From IMG/VR virus record IMGVR_UViG_3300034121_000862, positions 1 to 36,276 of that record: 36,276 nt of DNA; one strand, 5' to 3'. The translations under genes and the position numbers were made by a program. How positions within the stretch are numbered: the stretch's first letter is position 1; each line of letters starts with the position of its first letter. Positions 16,800-25,317 of the stretch are shown here, in pieces. Under the pieces are notes generated by a model. The model was not told the origin of the DNA, did no database searches, and worked only from the letters and a program-made list of their open reading frames with translations. The stretch comes from a virus.

Positions 16800-16966
16800 A
16801 ATCGGTGGCGATTCACCCAACAGACGAACGCCACCATTACCGCCGAATGAGCGCAATGATAAGAGGGTGTTTAGGGCACGTACCAACCGACGAAGATGAC
16901 TACGCAAAAGCATGGGCCGACGTTAAATATTACCTTTCAATTGTATCACAAGTAAAGTATGAGTAA
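16443..16966 (+). CDS. Tail assembly chaperone, -1 frameshift fusion product (gpGT-like)
   Basis: Predicted programmed -1 frameshift at A AAA AAG (16790-16796). After the slip, reading resumes at 16796 with GTA GAA and continues through 56 codons to TAA 16964-16966, giving about 174 residues. The extension begins VESVAIHPTDERHHYRRMSA and ends VSQVKYE. It is fully open, rich in charged residues, and overlaps the tape measure ATG by 8 bases. A 56-codon extension between the chaperone and the tape measure is just what the lambda G/GT arrangement predicts. Confidence 0.8.
16790..16835 (+). promoter_or_regulatory. Programmed -1 ribosomal frameshift signal (slippery site and stem-loop)
   Basis: Slippery heptamer AAAAAAG at 16790-16796, read A AAA AAG in the zero frame, the same heptamer used in E. 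coli dnaX. After a 7-base spacer comes a perfect 7-bp stem GGTGGCG (16804-16810) / CGCCACC (16829-16835) with an 18-base loop. The zero-frame TAG directly follows the slippery site. Confidence 0.8.
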
Positions 16967-18491
16967 TCAACAAGTTCAATATACGCTGTCGCTTAAAGAC
17001 GAGCTTACAAAAGGCTTAGATAAAGCCGATGCTTCCGCTAAGAAATTAGAGGGAACAATGGGCGGTTTAAGTATTGGCATGAAAAGTATTGCCGGGCTTG
17101 TTGCAGGCTTAGGCATAACGGCTTTCCTTGGCGAATCGGTAAAAGCATTCGACGAAAGCGAAAAGGCTATTGCACAACTTCGGACCGGACTACAAAGCAC
17201 TGGGAATGTTGCGGGCATGACTGCTGATGATTTTTTAAAACAAGCAGCAGCACTACAAAAGATTACCACTTATGGCGACGAAGCTATTGTAGGCGTTCAA
17301 TCGTTACTCGTAACGTTTACAAATATCCGTGGCGAGATTATGCAGAACGCCACTCCCGCGATTTTGGACATGGCTACGCGCATGGGAGGCGATTTACAAG
17401 GTGCAGCGGTACAATTGGGCAAGGCGTTAAACGATCCAATTCAAGGCGTTAACGCGCTTCGACGTGTAGGCGTATCGTTCAGCGATCAACAACAAAAAAT
17501 GATGAAAAACTTTGTTGAGACAAACCAATTGGCGAAGGCTCAACAAATGATTCTATCGGAGTTGAATAAAGAGTTCGGCGGTTCAGCAGAAGCGGCCGCA
17601 CTTGCTGGGCTTGGTCCGTGGGAACAACTTAAAAACACATTTGGAGACGTACAAGAAGAAATAGGACGGTTAACGCTTGACTTTGGCACCATGCTACTGC
17701 CTGTTATTCGTGGCGTTGTTTCGGGTATATCCAATATGGTTACTTTCATACAACAAAATAAGAAGCTACTTAAAGAACTTGCTATTGTAGTAGGCATTGC
17801 CGCTACTGCATGGGGTGTTTATACCCTTGCCGTAAACGCCTCGGCTATTGCTACCAAAATATATACAATGGTTCAATTAGGGCTTAATGCCGCCATGACC
17901 GCTAACCCAATTGGATTGCTTATTGTTGGCCTTGCCGCTTTAACGGCCGCCATCGTAGTAGCCTATGAAAAATCAGCGGTATTTCGTGCAGGTTTATGGG
18001 GTTTATGGGGCGGTATTAAAGCCGTAGGCGAATCAATAAAGATGTACTTTGTCGGACTAAAAGATGTGCTTGTTGGTACATTTACTTTAGATCCTGGACA
18101 AATCGAAAAAGGCTTAGGCGGTATGGCTTCGGCTGTGTTCGGTGCCGGTGGGCGTATTGCCAAAGGTGCACAAGAAGGTTACGCGGCAGGCATGGCCGAC
18201 TTCGCTAAGGACCAACAAGCCAAAAAAGAAGCAGAAGCAGTGGGCGGTACAGCTACTCCAACGGCAGGGCTATCATCGGCAGGCGCAAATGCTGCCAACC
18301 CTACACCAAGCAAATCAAAATCAGTTGCACAAGGCACTAAAGTAACCACCATCAACGTATCAATAAAAGACCTTATCGGAGAGTATAACATGAATGTAAG
18401 TAACGTCCGCGAAGGCTCTGAAAAGGTCAAACAAATGGTTGTTGATGCCCTTGTTGGTGCTGTAAATGACTTCCAATTAATCGTACAATAA
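16959..18491 (+). CDS. Tail tape measure protein
   Basis: 510 residues, following the frameshifted chaperone. The N-terminal half is helical/coiled coil with typical tape-measure sequence (ESVKAFDESEKAIAQL, LGPWEQLKNTFGDVQEEIG). Two hydrophobic segments lie at about residues 272-292 (LAIVVGIAATAWGVYTLAV) and 314-336 (PIGLLIVGLAALTAAIVV), and may insert in the host membrane on ejection. At roughly 1.5 angstrom per residue the length predicts a short tail, around 75 nm. Confidence 0.88.
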   Translation: MSNQQVQYTLSLKDELTKGLDKADASAKKLEGTMGGLSIGMKSIAGLVAGLGITAFLGESVKAFDESEKAIAQLRTGLQSTGNVAGMTADDFLKQAAALQKITTYGDEAIVGVQSLLVTFTNIRGEIMQNATPAILDMATRMGGDLQGAAVQLGKALNDPIQGVNALRRVGVSFSDQQQKMMKNFVETNQLAKAQQMILSELNKEFGGSAEAAALAGLGPWEQLKNTFGDVQEEIGRLTLDFGTMLLPVIRGVVSGISNMVTFIQQNKKLLKELAIVVGIAATAWGVYTLAVNASAIATKIYTMVQLGLNAAMTANPIGLLIVGLAALTAAIVVAYEKSAVFRAGLWGLWGGIKAVGESIKMYFVGLKDVLVGTFTLDPGQIEKGLGGMASAVFGAGGRIAKGAQEGYAAGMADFAKDQQAKKEAEAVGGTATPTAGLSSAGANAANPTPSKSKSVAQGTKVTTINVSIKDLIGEYNMNVSNVREGSEKVKQMVVDALVGAVNDFQLIVQ

Positions 18492-18492
18492 T

Positions 18493-19002
18493 ATGCCCGA
18501 CTATATACCATCATCAGCACTTGGCACCATTTCGGAAATAGCAGGGCGTTCAGCTCTCGGTACTCCCGTGCAATCGAACATTATTATTCAGGGCGGTAGC
18601 TATACCACTTTTGAAGGCGTTGTACAAACATGGCAAACGATGCGCTTCGATGCTGTTTTAATCGCTGTATCACAAGCTAAAAAGATAGTAAAAACTGAAA
18701 TAACAGGGCGCAATGGCACGGTAAAAGAATACATCGGAATGGATGATTACGCCATACAAATTACGGGCGTAATTACGGGCGCAAATGGGGCACACCCTGC
18801 CGAGGAAATTGCCGAGCTAAAGCGAATACTTGATGCACCTATTTCAATCGCTATATCAAGCCCCTACCTTCAAAACATGGGTATCTTTTCTATCGATGTA
18901 GAAAGCTACGAACTTGGCCAACAGCCGGGCGGTTACTCCTACCAAAATTTCACCATCAACGCCACTTCATCGAACCCCGCTGAACTTATTATAAATGCTT
19001 AG
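18493..19002 (+). CDS. Baseplate-region protein, DUF6046-like
   Basis: 169 residues, one base after the tape measure. Strands and turns such as NGTVKEYIGMDDYAIQITG and ISSPYLQNMGIFSIDVESY resemble a family found next to the tape measure in Bacteroidota myoviruses (DUF6046, recalled by pattern). It probably occupies the place of the LysM/gp53-type protein that joins tube and hub. It overlaps the hub gene by 8 bases. Confidence 0.6.
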   Translation: MPDYIPSSALGTISEIAGRSALGTPVQSNIIIQGGSYTTFEGVVQTWQTMRFDAVLIAVSQAKKIVKTEITGRNGTVKEYIGMDDYAIQITGVITGANGAHPAEEIAELKRILDAPISIAISSPYLQNMGIFSIDVESYELGQQPGGYSYQNFTINATSSNPAELIINA

Positions 19003-20113
19003 AGTATTCGTAAATATCAAAGTGGGCACTATCGAGCTTCCGTTCGTTACCGATTATTCAATCGAAACGAGCGCGGACAAACAAACGATGGGCGGTACTG
19101 TTACCTTCCCGAAAAACCTATACTACCGAGATACCTTTGGCAAATTAAAGCCATTGGGAGGTACAAATGTGAAGATAGGCGACTTGATTAAGCGAGGCGA
19201 TAAGGTAGTTATAACAAGCGGGTACTTTGGGTATTCCCCTATTTCAACCGTGTTTGAGGGCTACGTTTCGCAAGTAGGCAGTAAAACGCCCGTCGAATTG
19301 AAAGTAGAGGACAATATGTGGGTGCTAAAGCAAACACCCGCCAAGGCAGGGGCATACACCACCTTGGAAGGATTATTGAGCGCATTACTCCAAGGAACAG
19401 GCTTCACGTTCAAAACAATGGCCGAGGTAACTACTATCGGCCAATTCATTGTAGGAAATGAAACCGTTTCGCAAGTGCTACAACGCCTCGAAAAAGACTA
19501 CAAATTTACATCTTACTTTGTCGGCTCATTACTTCGCTGTGGTATCATTCAATTCGATACATCGGTATCGACCGAGGGCGTTTTCAACTTCCAAAAGAAC
19601 ATCATTGAGGACGATTTGAATTACACGAACAAGGACGATGTAAAATTGTCGTGTATTGCTTCCAATACAATTGACGAATCGACGGGGAGCACTACGCAAG
19701 ATGGCGCGCCGAAAACCAAAAAGAAAACTCTACGAGCTTTAATTGAATTTACGCCAACGGGCAACAAGGTAGCTAGTGATGGTACCCGGTATAATGTAAA
19801 AGATGTATCGAGCGGATCAGTTCCCGAAGCTACCGAGGGCGAGCGGTACGATTACTTCTTTTTAGGTGCTACAACCATCGACGAACTCGGAAGGCTTGGA
19901 GCTGAACAATTACTCCGCGTTTATTATACCGGCTTCCGCGGCACATTCACCACTTTTGGAGCACCCTTTATGCGCATTGGCGACATAGCAAACCTTCAAG
20001 ATAGCGTATTACCTGAGCGGAATGGACGTTACCAAATTAAAGCCGTTTCTTATTCGTGCTCTTCCGATGGTGGATTACGACAAGTTATTGACCTTGAAAA
20101 TAAACTATCATGA
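18995..20113 (+). CDS. Baseplate hub protein (Mu gp44 / P2 gpD-like)
   Basis: 372 residues. Starts MLRVFVNIKVGTIELPFVTD, then strand-rich sequence, a middle domain with GTGFTFKTMAEVTTIGQF, QVLQRLEKDYKFTSYFVG (a typical hub helix), and a C-terminal GDIANLQDSVLPERNGRYQI followed by VIDLENKL. This succession is that of T4 gp27/P2 gpD-type hubs on which the spike sits. The ATGA overlap with the spike gene supports the pairing. Confidence 0.75.
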   Translation: MLRVFVNIKVGTIELPFVTDYSIETSADKQTMGGTVTFPKNLYYRDTFGKLKPLGGTNVKIGDLIKRGDKVVITSGYFGYSPISTVFEGYVSQVGSKTPVELKVEDNMWVLKQTPAKAGAYTTLEGLLSALLQGTGFTFKTMAEVTTIGQFIVGNETVSQVLQRLEKDYKFTSYFVGSLLRCGIIQFDTSVSTEGVFNFQKNIIEDDLNYTNKDDVKLSCIASNTIDESTGSTTQDGAPKTKKKTLRALIEFTPTGNKVASDGTRYNVKDVSSGSVPEATEGERYDYFFLGATTIDELGRLGAEQLLRVYYTGFRGTFTTFGAPFMRIGDIANLQDSVLPERNGRYQIKAVSYSCSSDGGLRQVIDLENKLS

Positions 20114-20571
20114 GCGACGAAAAAATAAGAACGGCGATACGAAAAATTGCGGGTAACGGATCAACACAGGCTCATGTTGCCGAGGTGGTTAGTATTGATA
20201 CCAATAACCGAACAGCAACCGTACAAGCAAACGGCATCGATTATATAGTACAAATGGCACCGGCAACGGGCGACCAATTATTGCAGATACCCGAAATTGG
20301 CAGTACCGTGTTTATTGTTGATGGCATTATTGTAGGCTATTCCGACCTTTCCGAGCTGTGGCTTCGTGGAAATCAGTTCGGTGGATTGGTAAAAGTATCG
20401 GACTTGGTTACCAAATTGAATAATTTAGAGGATAAAGTAAACAGCTTACTTGCCGCCTACAATGCCCACACGCACGCTTCAAGTGGCGCGCCTCCAGTGC
20501 CAACCGTAACAGGCTCACTAACTCCTACAACACAAAACGACATTGAAAACCCCCTTGTAAAACATGGTTAG
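20110..20571 (+). CDS. Baseplate spike protein (Mu gp45 / P2 gpV-like)
   Basis: 153 residues. Residues 20-100 are a small OB-fold-like beta domain (HVAEVVSIDTNNRTATVQAN, IPEIGSTVFIVDG). Residues 104-117 form a short coiled coil (LNNLEDKVNSLLAAYN) leading to AHTHASSGAPP with H120 and H122, the HxH motif that binds metal at the tip of membrane-piercing spikes. It follows the hub and precedes the wedge gene, as in other contractile phages. Confidence 0.8.
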   Translation: MSDEKIRTAIRKIAGNGSTQAHVAEVVSIDTNNRTATVQANGIDYIVQMAPATGDQLLQIPEIGSTVFIVDGIIVGYSDLSELWLRGNQFGGLVKVSDLVTKLNNLEDKVNSLLAAYNAHTHASSGAPPVPTVTGSLTPTTQNDIENPLVKHG

Positions 20572-20869
20572 ATACGATATAAATTTAAACCCCGCAGCAA
20601 TTACCGCCGCTAATGACTTGCCCGTTTACGAATCGGACATTGACCACATCGAGGACACCATAGCAACGCCAAAGGGAGCATATAAAGAGTTCCCGAATGA
20701 TGGCGTTCAGATTGATAGTTACCTCAATTCAAGTGGGCAAGAATCGACAATACAGCGTGAAATAATCCTCCAACTAAAAAGCGACAACTACCGCTCGCAA
20801 AACCCGATTATTTCGCTCGATACTAATGGTGAAATGCAAGTTCAACCAAACGCCGTACTTGACCTTTAG
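20564..20869 (+). CDS. Baseplate wedge protein (gp25/gpW-like, putative)
   Basis: 101 residues, overlapping the spike stop by 8 bases. The pattern YDINLNPAAITAANDLPVYE, then GAYKEFPNDGVQIDSYLNSS and a final strand pair fits a small gp25/Mu gp46-type wedge subunit. It is shorter than T4 gp25 and the E-P-R-core signature is not obvious, so the call is from position and length. Confidence 0.5.
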   Translation: MVRYDINLNPAAITAANDLPVYESDIDHIEDTIATPKGAYKEFPNDGVQIDSYLNSSGQESTIQREIILQLKSDNYRSQNPIISLDTNGEMQVQPNAVLDL

Positions 20870-20916
20870 TAACTCACAAACCTTTGTAACTCATTCTTAA
20901 AAATACCTTTGTTATT
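20869..20916 (+). promoter_or_regulatory. Promoter of the fibre-lysis operon with two GTAACTCA sites
   Basis: GTAACTCA at 20869-20876 and 20886-20893 (direct repeats 17 bases apart), then TACCTTTG at 20904-20911 (perfect TAnnTTTG) 5 bases before the ATG at 20917. TTTG at 20883-20886 is a possible -33 element with a 17-base spacer. Confidence 0.65.
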
Positions 20917-21168
20917 ATGGCAAACATTGTTACGATTACTCACTCCATCTCGCAAATCGCACCTGCATTGCACGTGGCTGATGCAAGCGGAAATTATACC
21001 TTAGTAGGCAACTTTAGTTATTACTCTATTGGTAGATCATTGTACATCACGGGTTCATCGTCCATTTTAAAGTACGATTTAACGACCGACACTGCAACCG
21101 TTAACGGAGTAACCGGACTTACAGCAAAGTTAGCCGTTGATGAACTTAACAAGCAATTTGTAAAGTAA
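20917..21168 (+). CDS. Unknown 83-residue protein preceding the Ig-repeat fibre
   Basis: Small beta-rich protein (VTITHSISQIAPALHVADAS, then a YYSIGRSLYITGSS region). No motif is recognised. It is the first gene after the fibre promoter and may be a fibre base or adaptor. Confidence 0.6.
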   Translation: MANIVTITHSISQIAPALHVADASGNYTLVGNFSYYSIGRSLYITGSSSILKYDLTTDTATVNGVTGLTAKLAVDELNKQFVK

Positions 21169-21172
21169 TGAT

Positions 21173-23596
21173 ATGGCTCAAAAAACATTTGTTGCCGTTG
21201 AAAATTCGAGCTTATTCGATATTGCCTTAAATACTTATGGCTCTTTAGACTACATCGGCAAATTAATTGAGGATAATCCCGATAACGGGCTGAACTTTTA
21301 CCCTGCCGCCGGTACTCAATTCGTATGGGACGACTCGTTACAAATTAGCCAAACGAATGCAATACTCGGCGGTTCGGGTATGTTCGTAGGGCAAAAATTC
21401 GCCACACGTCCAACCGATGAACCTTTAGCCGACTTCGCACCAATAAATATTTTGCCTCCGACAATCAACGGAGCTGTATCGGTAGGCTCTACGCTTACCG
21501 CTATTTCAGGCGCATGGTCCGGTCTTCCAACGCCTACGCTTTCCTATCAATGGCAATCGTCTACAAACGGCGGTTTGACATGGGGTAATATCGTAGGGCA
21601 AACAAATACGACCTATGTACTCGCTCCTGGCGATGAATTGAAATTAATTCGTGTAAATCAAATTGCACTTAATACACTCGGCACTGCAAACCGAGCATCG
21701 TCATTTGTACAACCGTATGCAAGCGGTGGCGGTTCGTCAATCCCTCCATCGGTATCGGTGGCGGCTACTTCATTCGTGGCAGGTGGTGGTGCTCCTGTAA
21801 TTGGCGCCTACTTAGTGTTATCCCCCGGTGCATGGGTTGGTGATGGTCCGATTACTTTTACCTACGAATGGAAAATAGGGGCAACCGTTGTAGGCATTGC
21901 ACAAGTGTATGCAATACAGGCTGCCGACTACGGGCAAACCATTGTGGGCAAAGTAATTGCCACTAATTCGTATGGCGTAGCCGATAGTACCACAACAGGC
22001 ATAACAGCAGTTCAAAAACCGATTAATACCGTTGCTCCTGTAATTAGTGGCACCGATATTGTCGGCAGTGTTTTAACCACCACAAACGGAACGTGGACAG
22101 GTAACGCTACGATTACCTTCGGGTATCAATGGCTCCGTAATGGTAGCGTAATTTCGGGCGCAATAAGCAGTACTTACACGCAAGTACTCGCCGACATGGG
22201 GCAAACGATTACGTGCCGTATAATTGGAACTAATTTGTACGGTACAGGCGAGGCAGTAAGCAACGCCATAACGCCACGATATGCCCCCGTTAACGTCGAT
22301 GTGCCACTTATTTACGGACTATCATCAACAGGTTCGGTATTATCAGTATTTACAGGAAATTGGACTGAATTTCCATCGAGTTCAAAGGCTTACAATTGGC
22401 AATTTTCGACCAATAACGGTAGTACATGGAATAACTACTCGCCCGTTCAAATTGGGAGCACTTATACCATCGTTTCGGGTGATGCAGGTCGATTAATTCG
22501 TGTACAAATAACCGCTACCAATTCAGCGGGTAACAGCTCGGCTAACTCGGCATCGTTTAGTATTCCCGCCGCTGCCGTACAACGCCCTGAAAATACCGTA
22601 GCCCCTGTCGTAAGTGGTGGCGATTATGTAGGTGGTGTATTGACCGTTACTAACGGAACTTGGCTTAATTCGCCATCATCTTTCAACTACCAATGGAAGC
22701 GAGGGGCAACAAATGTAGGCACTAATTCAACCACTTATACGCAAGTAACTGCCGATGCAGGCTTTGATATATCATGTGTAGTAACGGGCATCAATGCAGG
22801 CGGTAATCAACCCGCTACAAGTAACTCTATTTATTGCTATGATAGCAATTTTAAAAACGGCACAAACGGGGTAATTGATTTTGCAACGGCGCAAGGCTAT
22901 GCACTGCCATCAACCGCTCAATTGCGCAAATTTAACGCGCATCTAATTGCGCTAAAAGCACTTGGAGTTTTCTCTATTTACGACCGATTATGGGGCGGTG
23001 TTGCCAATGATGGCAGTGAGAATTTTGGTAGAATCAATTGGAAAAGCCCAAGCACGGGTACATTACTTATTCCCGTAAATTCGCCTACTTGGATAGCTAA
23101 TTTAGGGTATGTATGCAATGCGGCAAACAGTTATGTACGAACCAACTACAACCCCGCCGTTGATGGCGTGAATTATACACTAAACAATGCAGGTCGATAC
23201 TTTTTTACAAAAGAAAGAACATCAACAGCCGCTTCGCAAACGATTGATGGAAATGCAGCGGCCAATAGCGATAATACTATGAGGGTGGCTAATAGTGCAA
23301 CACAAAACAACATCAACTCAGGCACTAACTTAGGTTCGGCGGCCAATGCAGGTGGTTATGGTTTTCATTGTATTACTCGCACAGCGTCGAATGTCGTAAA
23401 CAGAATGTACGACTTAAACACAGCCATGACAACAGCAAGTACCGCTATCACAAACAGCGAGCAATTTATATGCCGAAGCGGTACAACTTACCAATCTGGG
23501 CTCCCCATTTGTATGTATGCGATTGGCGGTGCTTTTGGCATTGTAGACCTTCCCGACCTTAGAAAACTTTGCGAACAATTATACCTTAATTTGTAA
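21173..23596 (+). CDS. Long tail fibre/adhesin with five Ig-like repeats
   Basis: 807 residues. Residues 1-90 resemble a tail-X/LysM-like attachment domain (SSLFDIALNTYGSLDYIGKL, ending PAAGTQFVW). Residues about 92-560 are five tandem Ig-like modules of 85-100 residues, each with a PxNxxxPxIxG...VGSxL start, a YQWxxx strand and a TYxxxxxDxGxxI stretch; modules 3 and 5 are closest to each other. Residues 560-807 form a unique C-terminal domain (AQGYALPSTAQLRKFNAHL and Asn/Gly-rich sequence), the likely receptor-binding head. Ig domains on phage fibres are thought to bind cell-surface glycans or mucus. Confidence 0.8.
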   Translation: MAQKTFVAVENSSLFDIALNTYGSLDYIGKLIEDNPDNGLNFYPAAGTQFVWDDSLQISQTNAILGGSGMFVGQKFATRPTDEPLADFAPINILPPTINGAVSVGSTLTAISGAWSGLPTPTLSYQWQSSTNGGLTWGNIVGQTNTTYVLAPGDELKLIRVNQIALNTLGTANRASSFVQPYASGGGSSIPPSVSVAATSFVAGGGAPVIGAYLVLSPGAWVGDGPITFTYEWKIGATVVGIAQVYAIQAADYGQTIVGKVIATNSYGVADSTTTGITAVQKPINTVAPVISGTDIVGSVLTTTNGTWTGNATITFGYQWLRNGSVISGAISSTYTQVLADMGQTITCRIIGTNLYGTGEAVSNAITPRYAPVNVDVPLIYGLSSTGSVLSVFTGNWTEFPSSSKAYNWQFSTNNGSTWNNYSPVQIGSTYTIVSGDAGRLIRVQITATNSAGNSSANSASFSIPAAAVQRPENTVAPVVSGGDYVGGVLTVTNGTWLNSPSSFNYQWKRGATNVGTNSTTYTQVTADAGFDISCVVTGINAGGNQPATSNSIYCYDSNFKNGTNGVIDFATAQGYALPSTAQLRKFNAHLIALKALGVFSIYDRLWGGVANDGSENFGRINWKSPSTGTLLIPVNSPTWIANLGYVCNAANSYVRTNYNPAVDGVNYTLNNAGRYFFTKERTSTAASQTIDGNAAANSDNTMRVANSATQNNINSGTNLGSAANAGGYGFHCITRTASNVVNRMYDLNTAMTTASTAITNSEQFICRSGTTYQSGLPICMYAIGGAFGIVDLPDLRKLCEQLYLNL

Positions 23597-23811
23597 TGCA
23601 GGCATTAACAGGAACTATCGAGCAAATTAGCGAGCTGAACGGGTACATTTACAATGGCCACATGATTGAGTTCGATTACGACGATAACGGCGTATTGTGT
23701 ACCGCTATCGAAAACATAGAAAACCCTAATTTTGTGCAAGTAAAAACCAAGTTGGAAAAATTAACAGCGGTTAATTACACGCCTATTTTAATTCAAAACA
23801 GAACTTTATAA
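23596..23811 (+). CDS. Unknown 71-residue protein following the fibre
   Basis: TAATG overlap with the fibre stop. Small beta-rich protein (MIEFDYDDNGVLCTAIENIE). It may be a fibre assembly partner by position. No motif is recognised. Confidence 0.55.
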   Translation: MQALTGTIEQISELNGYIYNGHMIEFDYDDNGVLCTAIENIENPNFVQVKTKLEKLTAVNYTPILIQNRTL

Positions 23812-23822
23812 AATTGAATACA

Positions 23823-24080
23823 ATGAGCAAGACGATTGATGAAGTAAAAGCATGGATGACGCAAGGGCTTCTTGTTGTTGTTGGTTGGTTCGTTGTTGAC
23901 ATGAAAAACGATGTTAAGGTTCTATTAGACCGAACGGCACGACTTGAAACTAAAGCCGAATTTCAAACGAAATTAAAGGGTGAAAAAACATCTTTACTTG
24001 TTGAATTTAAGGGCATGGATTTTATCTTTGATAGGCACAAAAAACTAATTAAAACAATTCACGGATATGAGTACCTCTAA
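23823..24080 (+). CDS. Single-TM membrane protein next to the holin
   Basis: 85 residues from ATG 23823. One TM at about residues 11-27 (WMTQGLLVVVGWFVV) followed by a charged helical tail that could be cytoplasmic or periplasmic. It overlaps the holin gene by 14 bases, so it is probably co-expressed with it. A role as antiholin, or as an accessory to the holin, is possible. Confidence 0.6.
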   Translation: MSKTIDEVKAWMTQGLLVVVGWFVVDMKNDVKVLLDRTARLETKAEFQTKLKGEKTSLLVEFKGMDFIFDRHKKLIKTIHGYEYL

Positions 24081-24327
24081 ACCACTCCACAAATCACGCA
24101 CTATTTGGGTAAACGCCCTTACAATGGCTACTGCCGTGCTTATTTTAATACCCGATTTTCTTAAAGATGTTGGCGTTAATCCGGAATTAGCGGTTAAGAT
24201 TTCTGCTTGTATTATGCTCGTAAATAATATCATCACAATTTATTTGCGGACCTTAAATGTTACAATTCAAGATGAACCTAAGTTAACAAATTACAGCACC
24301 GAGGAAATACCAACATCGACTACCTAA
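24067..24327 (+). CDS. Holin (putative, two TM segments)
   Basis: 86 residues. KSRTIWVNALTMATAVLIL then a second hydrophobic stretch (VKISACIMLVNNIITIYL) followed by a short polar tail. The W-x-N-A start and length are those of a Bacteroidota phage holin family. It lies 1.4 kb upstream of the endolysin, in the same operon, so it should form the membrane lesion that lets endolysin reach the wall. Confidence 0.7.
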   Translation: MSTSKPLHKSRTIWVNALTMATAVLILIPDFLKDVGVNPELAVKISACIMLVNNIITIYLRTLNVTIQDEPKLTNYSTEEIPTSTT

Positions 24328-24332
24328 TTTTG
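24325..24332 (+). promoter_or_regulatory. Bacteroidota -7 box TAATTTTG before the phosphoesterase
   Basis: Perfect TAnnTTTG overlapping the end of the holin gene and ending 5 bases before ATG 24338. Confidence 0.5.
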
Positions 24333-24337
24333 CGTAC

Positions 24338-25306
24338 ATGACAAAAGCAAGCATCGCACGCCAGTATAGAGATAAATTCGGCATGGAGATGCCGACTTTA
24401 AAACTTGCTCGTATCATGTACGAGAAAGAGAAACTAACCTTTAATGACGTTGAAGATGCCCGCTCGGTGCTTCGTCTTATCGAAGGCAAGCACGGCAAGA
24501 GCAGAGGAGTAGCCGTTACTCACAAAGCAAAGGAACGCCCAAAGAACCCGTACAATTTACCGACATCGGATGAGACGATTTACGAGCCGTTTCGGATTGA
24601 TGCGAAGCGATTAGCGGTACTTTCCGACATACACATACCTTACCATAGCATCGAGGCATTGACCGCCACATTTGATTATTTAAAGCACTACAAACCCGAT
24701 GCGATATTACTCAATGGTGATACCTTGGATTTTCATGGGTTAAGCCGTTTTGTGCGCGATCCTAAAAAGCGACACTTTGCCGAGGAGTTAACCGCCTTCG
24801 AGCAATTTATGGAAACGCTAAACAATTTGTTCAAGTGCAAAGTTTATTTTAAGATAGGCAACCATGAAGAACGCTACGAACATTTTCTTTGGCAGAAAGC
24901 GGGCGAACTTGTAGGCGTTGAGGAGTTTGAATTGAACGCAATAATAAAGAAAAGAGCCGATGTTGAAATAATTGGCGAAAAGCGCATTATGAAAGCGGGT
25001 GATTTGAACATTATTCACGGGCATGAATTTAGTTCCGGATTCTTTTCGCCTGTGAACGTGGCAAGGGGATTATTCCTACGGGCGAAGGTGAGCGCAATGC
25101 AAGGCCATAACCATCAAACCTCGGAGCATACCGAACCCAATTTGAACGGTCAAATTATCACTACATGGTCGCTCGGTTGCCTGTGCGAATTACACCCGGC
25201 TTACTTGCCCATCAACAAATGGAACCACGGATTTTCATGTATTGATATTGATGGTAGCAACTTCGAGGTTAAAAATATGCGTATTTTTAAAGGGAAAATA
25301 CTTTAA
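24338..25306 (+). CDS. Calcineurin-like metallophosphoesterase
   Basis: 322 residues. All five metallophosphoesterase motifs are visible: SDIHIPYH (D97, H99), LLNGDTLD (D128), IGNHEE (N175, H176), IIHGHEF (H227, H229) and QGHNHQ (H257, H259). Residues 1-85 precede the enzyme domain and look helix-rich and basic, perhaps nucleic-acid binding. Enzymes of this fold hydrolyse phosphodiesters, including DNA ends (SbcD/Mre11) or cyclic nucleotides. It sits in the lysis operon under its own promoter, but a Rad50-like ATPase is encoded 2 kb downstream, so a nuclease role is worth considering. Substrate not deducible. Confidence 0.88.
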   Translation: MTKASIARQYRDKFGMEMPTLKLARIMYEKEKLTFNDVEDARSVLRLIEGKHGKSRGVAVTHKAKERPKNPYNLPTSDETIYEPFRIDAKRLAVLSDIHIPYHSIEALTATFDYLKHYKPDAILLNGDTLDFHGLSRFVRDPKKRHFAEELTAFEQFMETLNNLFKCKVYFKIGNHEERYEHFLWQKAGELVGVEEFELNAIIKKRADVEIIGEKRIMKAGDLNIIHGHEFSSGFFSPVNVARGLFLRAKVSAMQGHNHQTSEHTEPNLNGQIITTWSLGCLCELHPAYLPINKWNHGFSCIDIDGSNFEVKNMRIFKGKIL

Positions 25307-25311
25307 TTTTG
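25304..25311 (+). promoter_or_regulatory. Bacteroidota -7 box TAATTTTG before the u-spanin
   Basis: Perfect TAnnTTTG overlapping the phosphoesterase stop and ending 6 bases before ATG 25318. Confidence 0.5.
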
Positions 25312-25317
25312 TGCGGA

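Noticed and set aside
17540-18520. Minus-strand open frames opposite the tape measure
   Set aside because: They are shadows of the conserved tape measure reading frame and show no recognisable protein motif.
22821-22827. Extra GTAACTC inside the fibre gene
   Set aside because: It lacks the eighth base A and has no TTTG box at the matching distance. It is in coding sequence and consistent with chance.
21173-23596. Possible diversity-generating retroelement target in the fibre tip
   Set aside because: No reverse transcriptase or template repeat is seen in the window.
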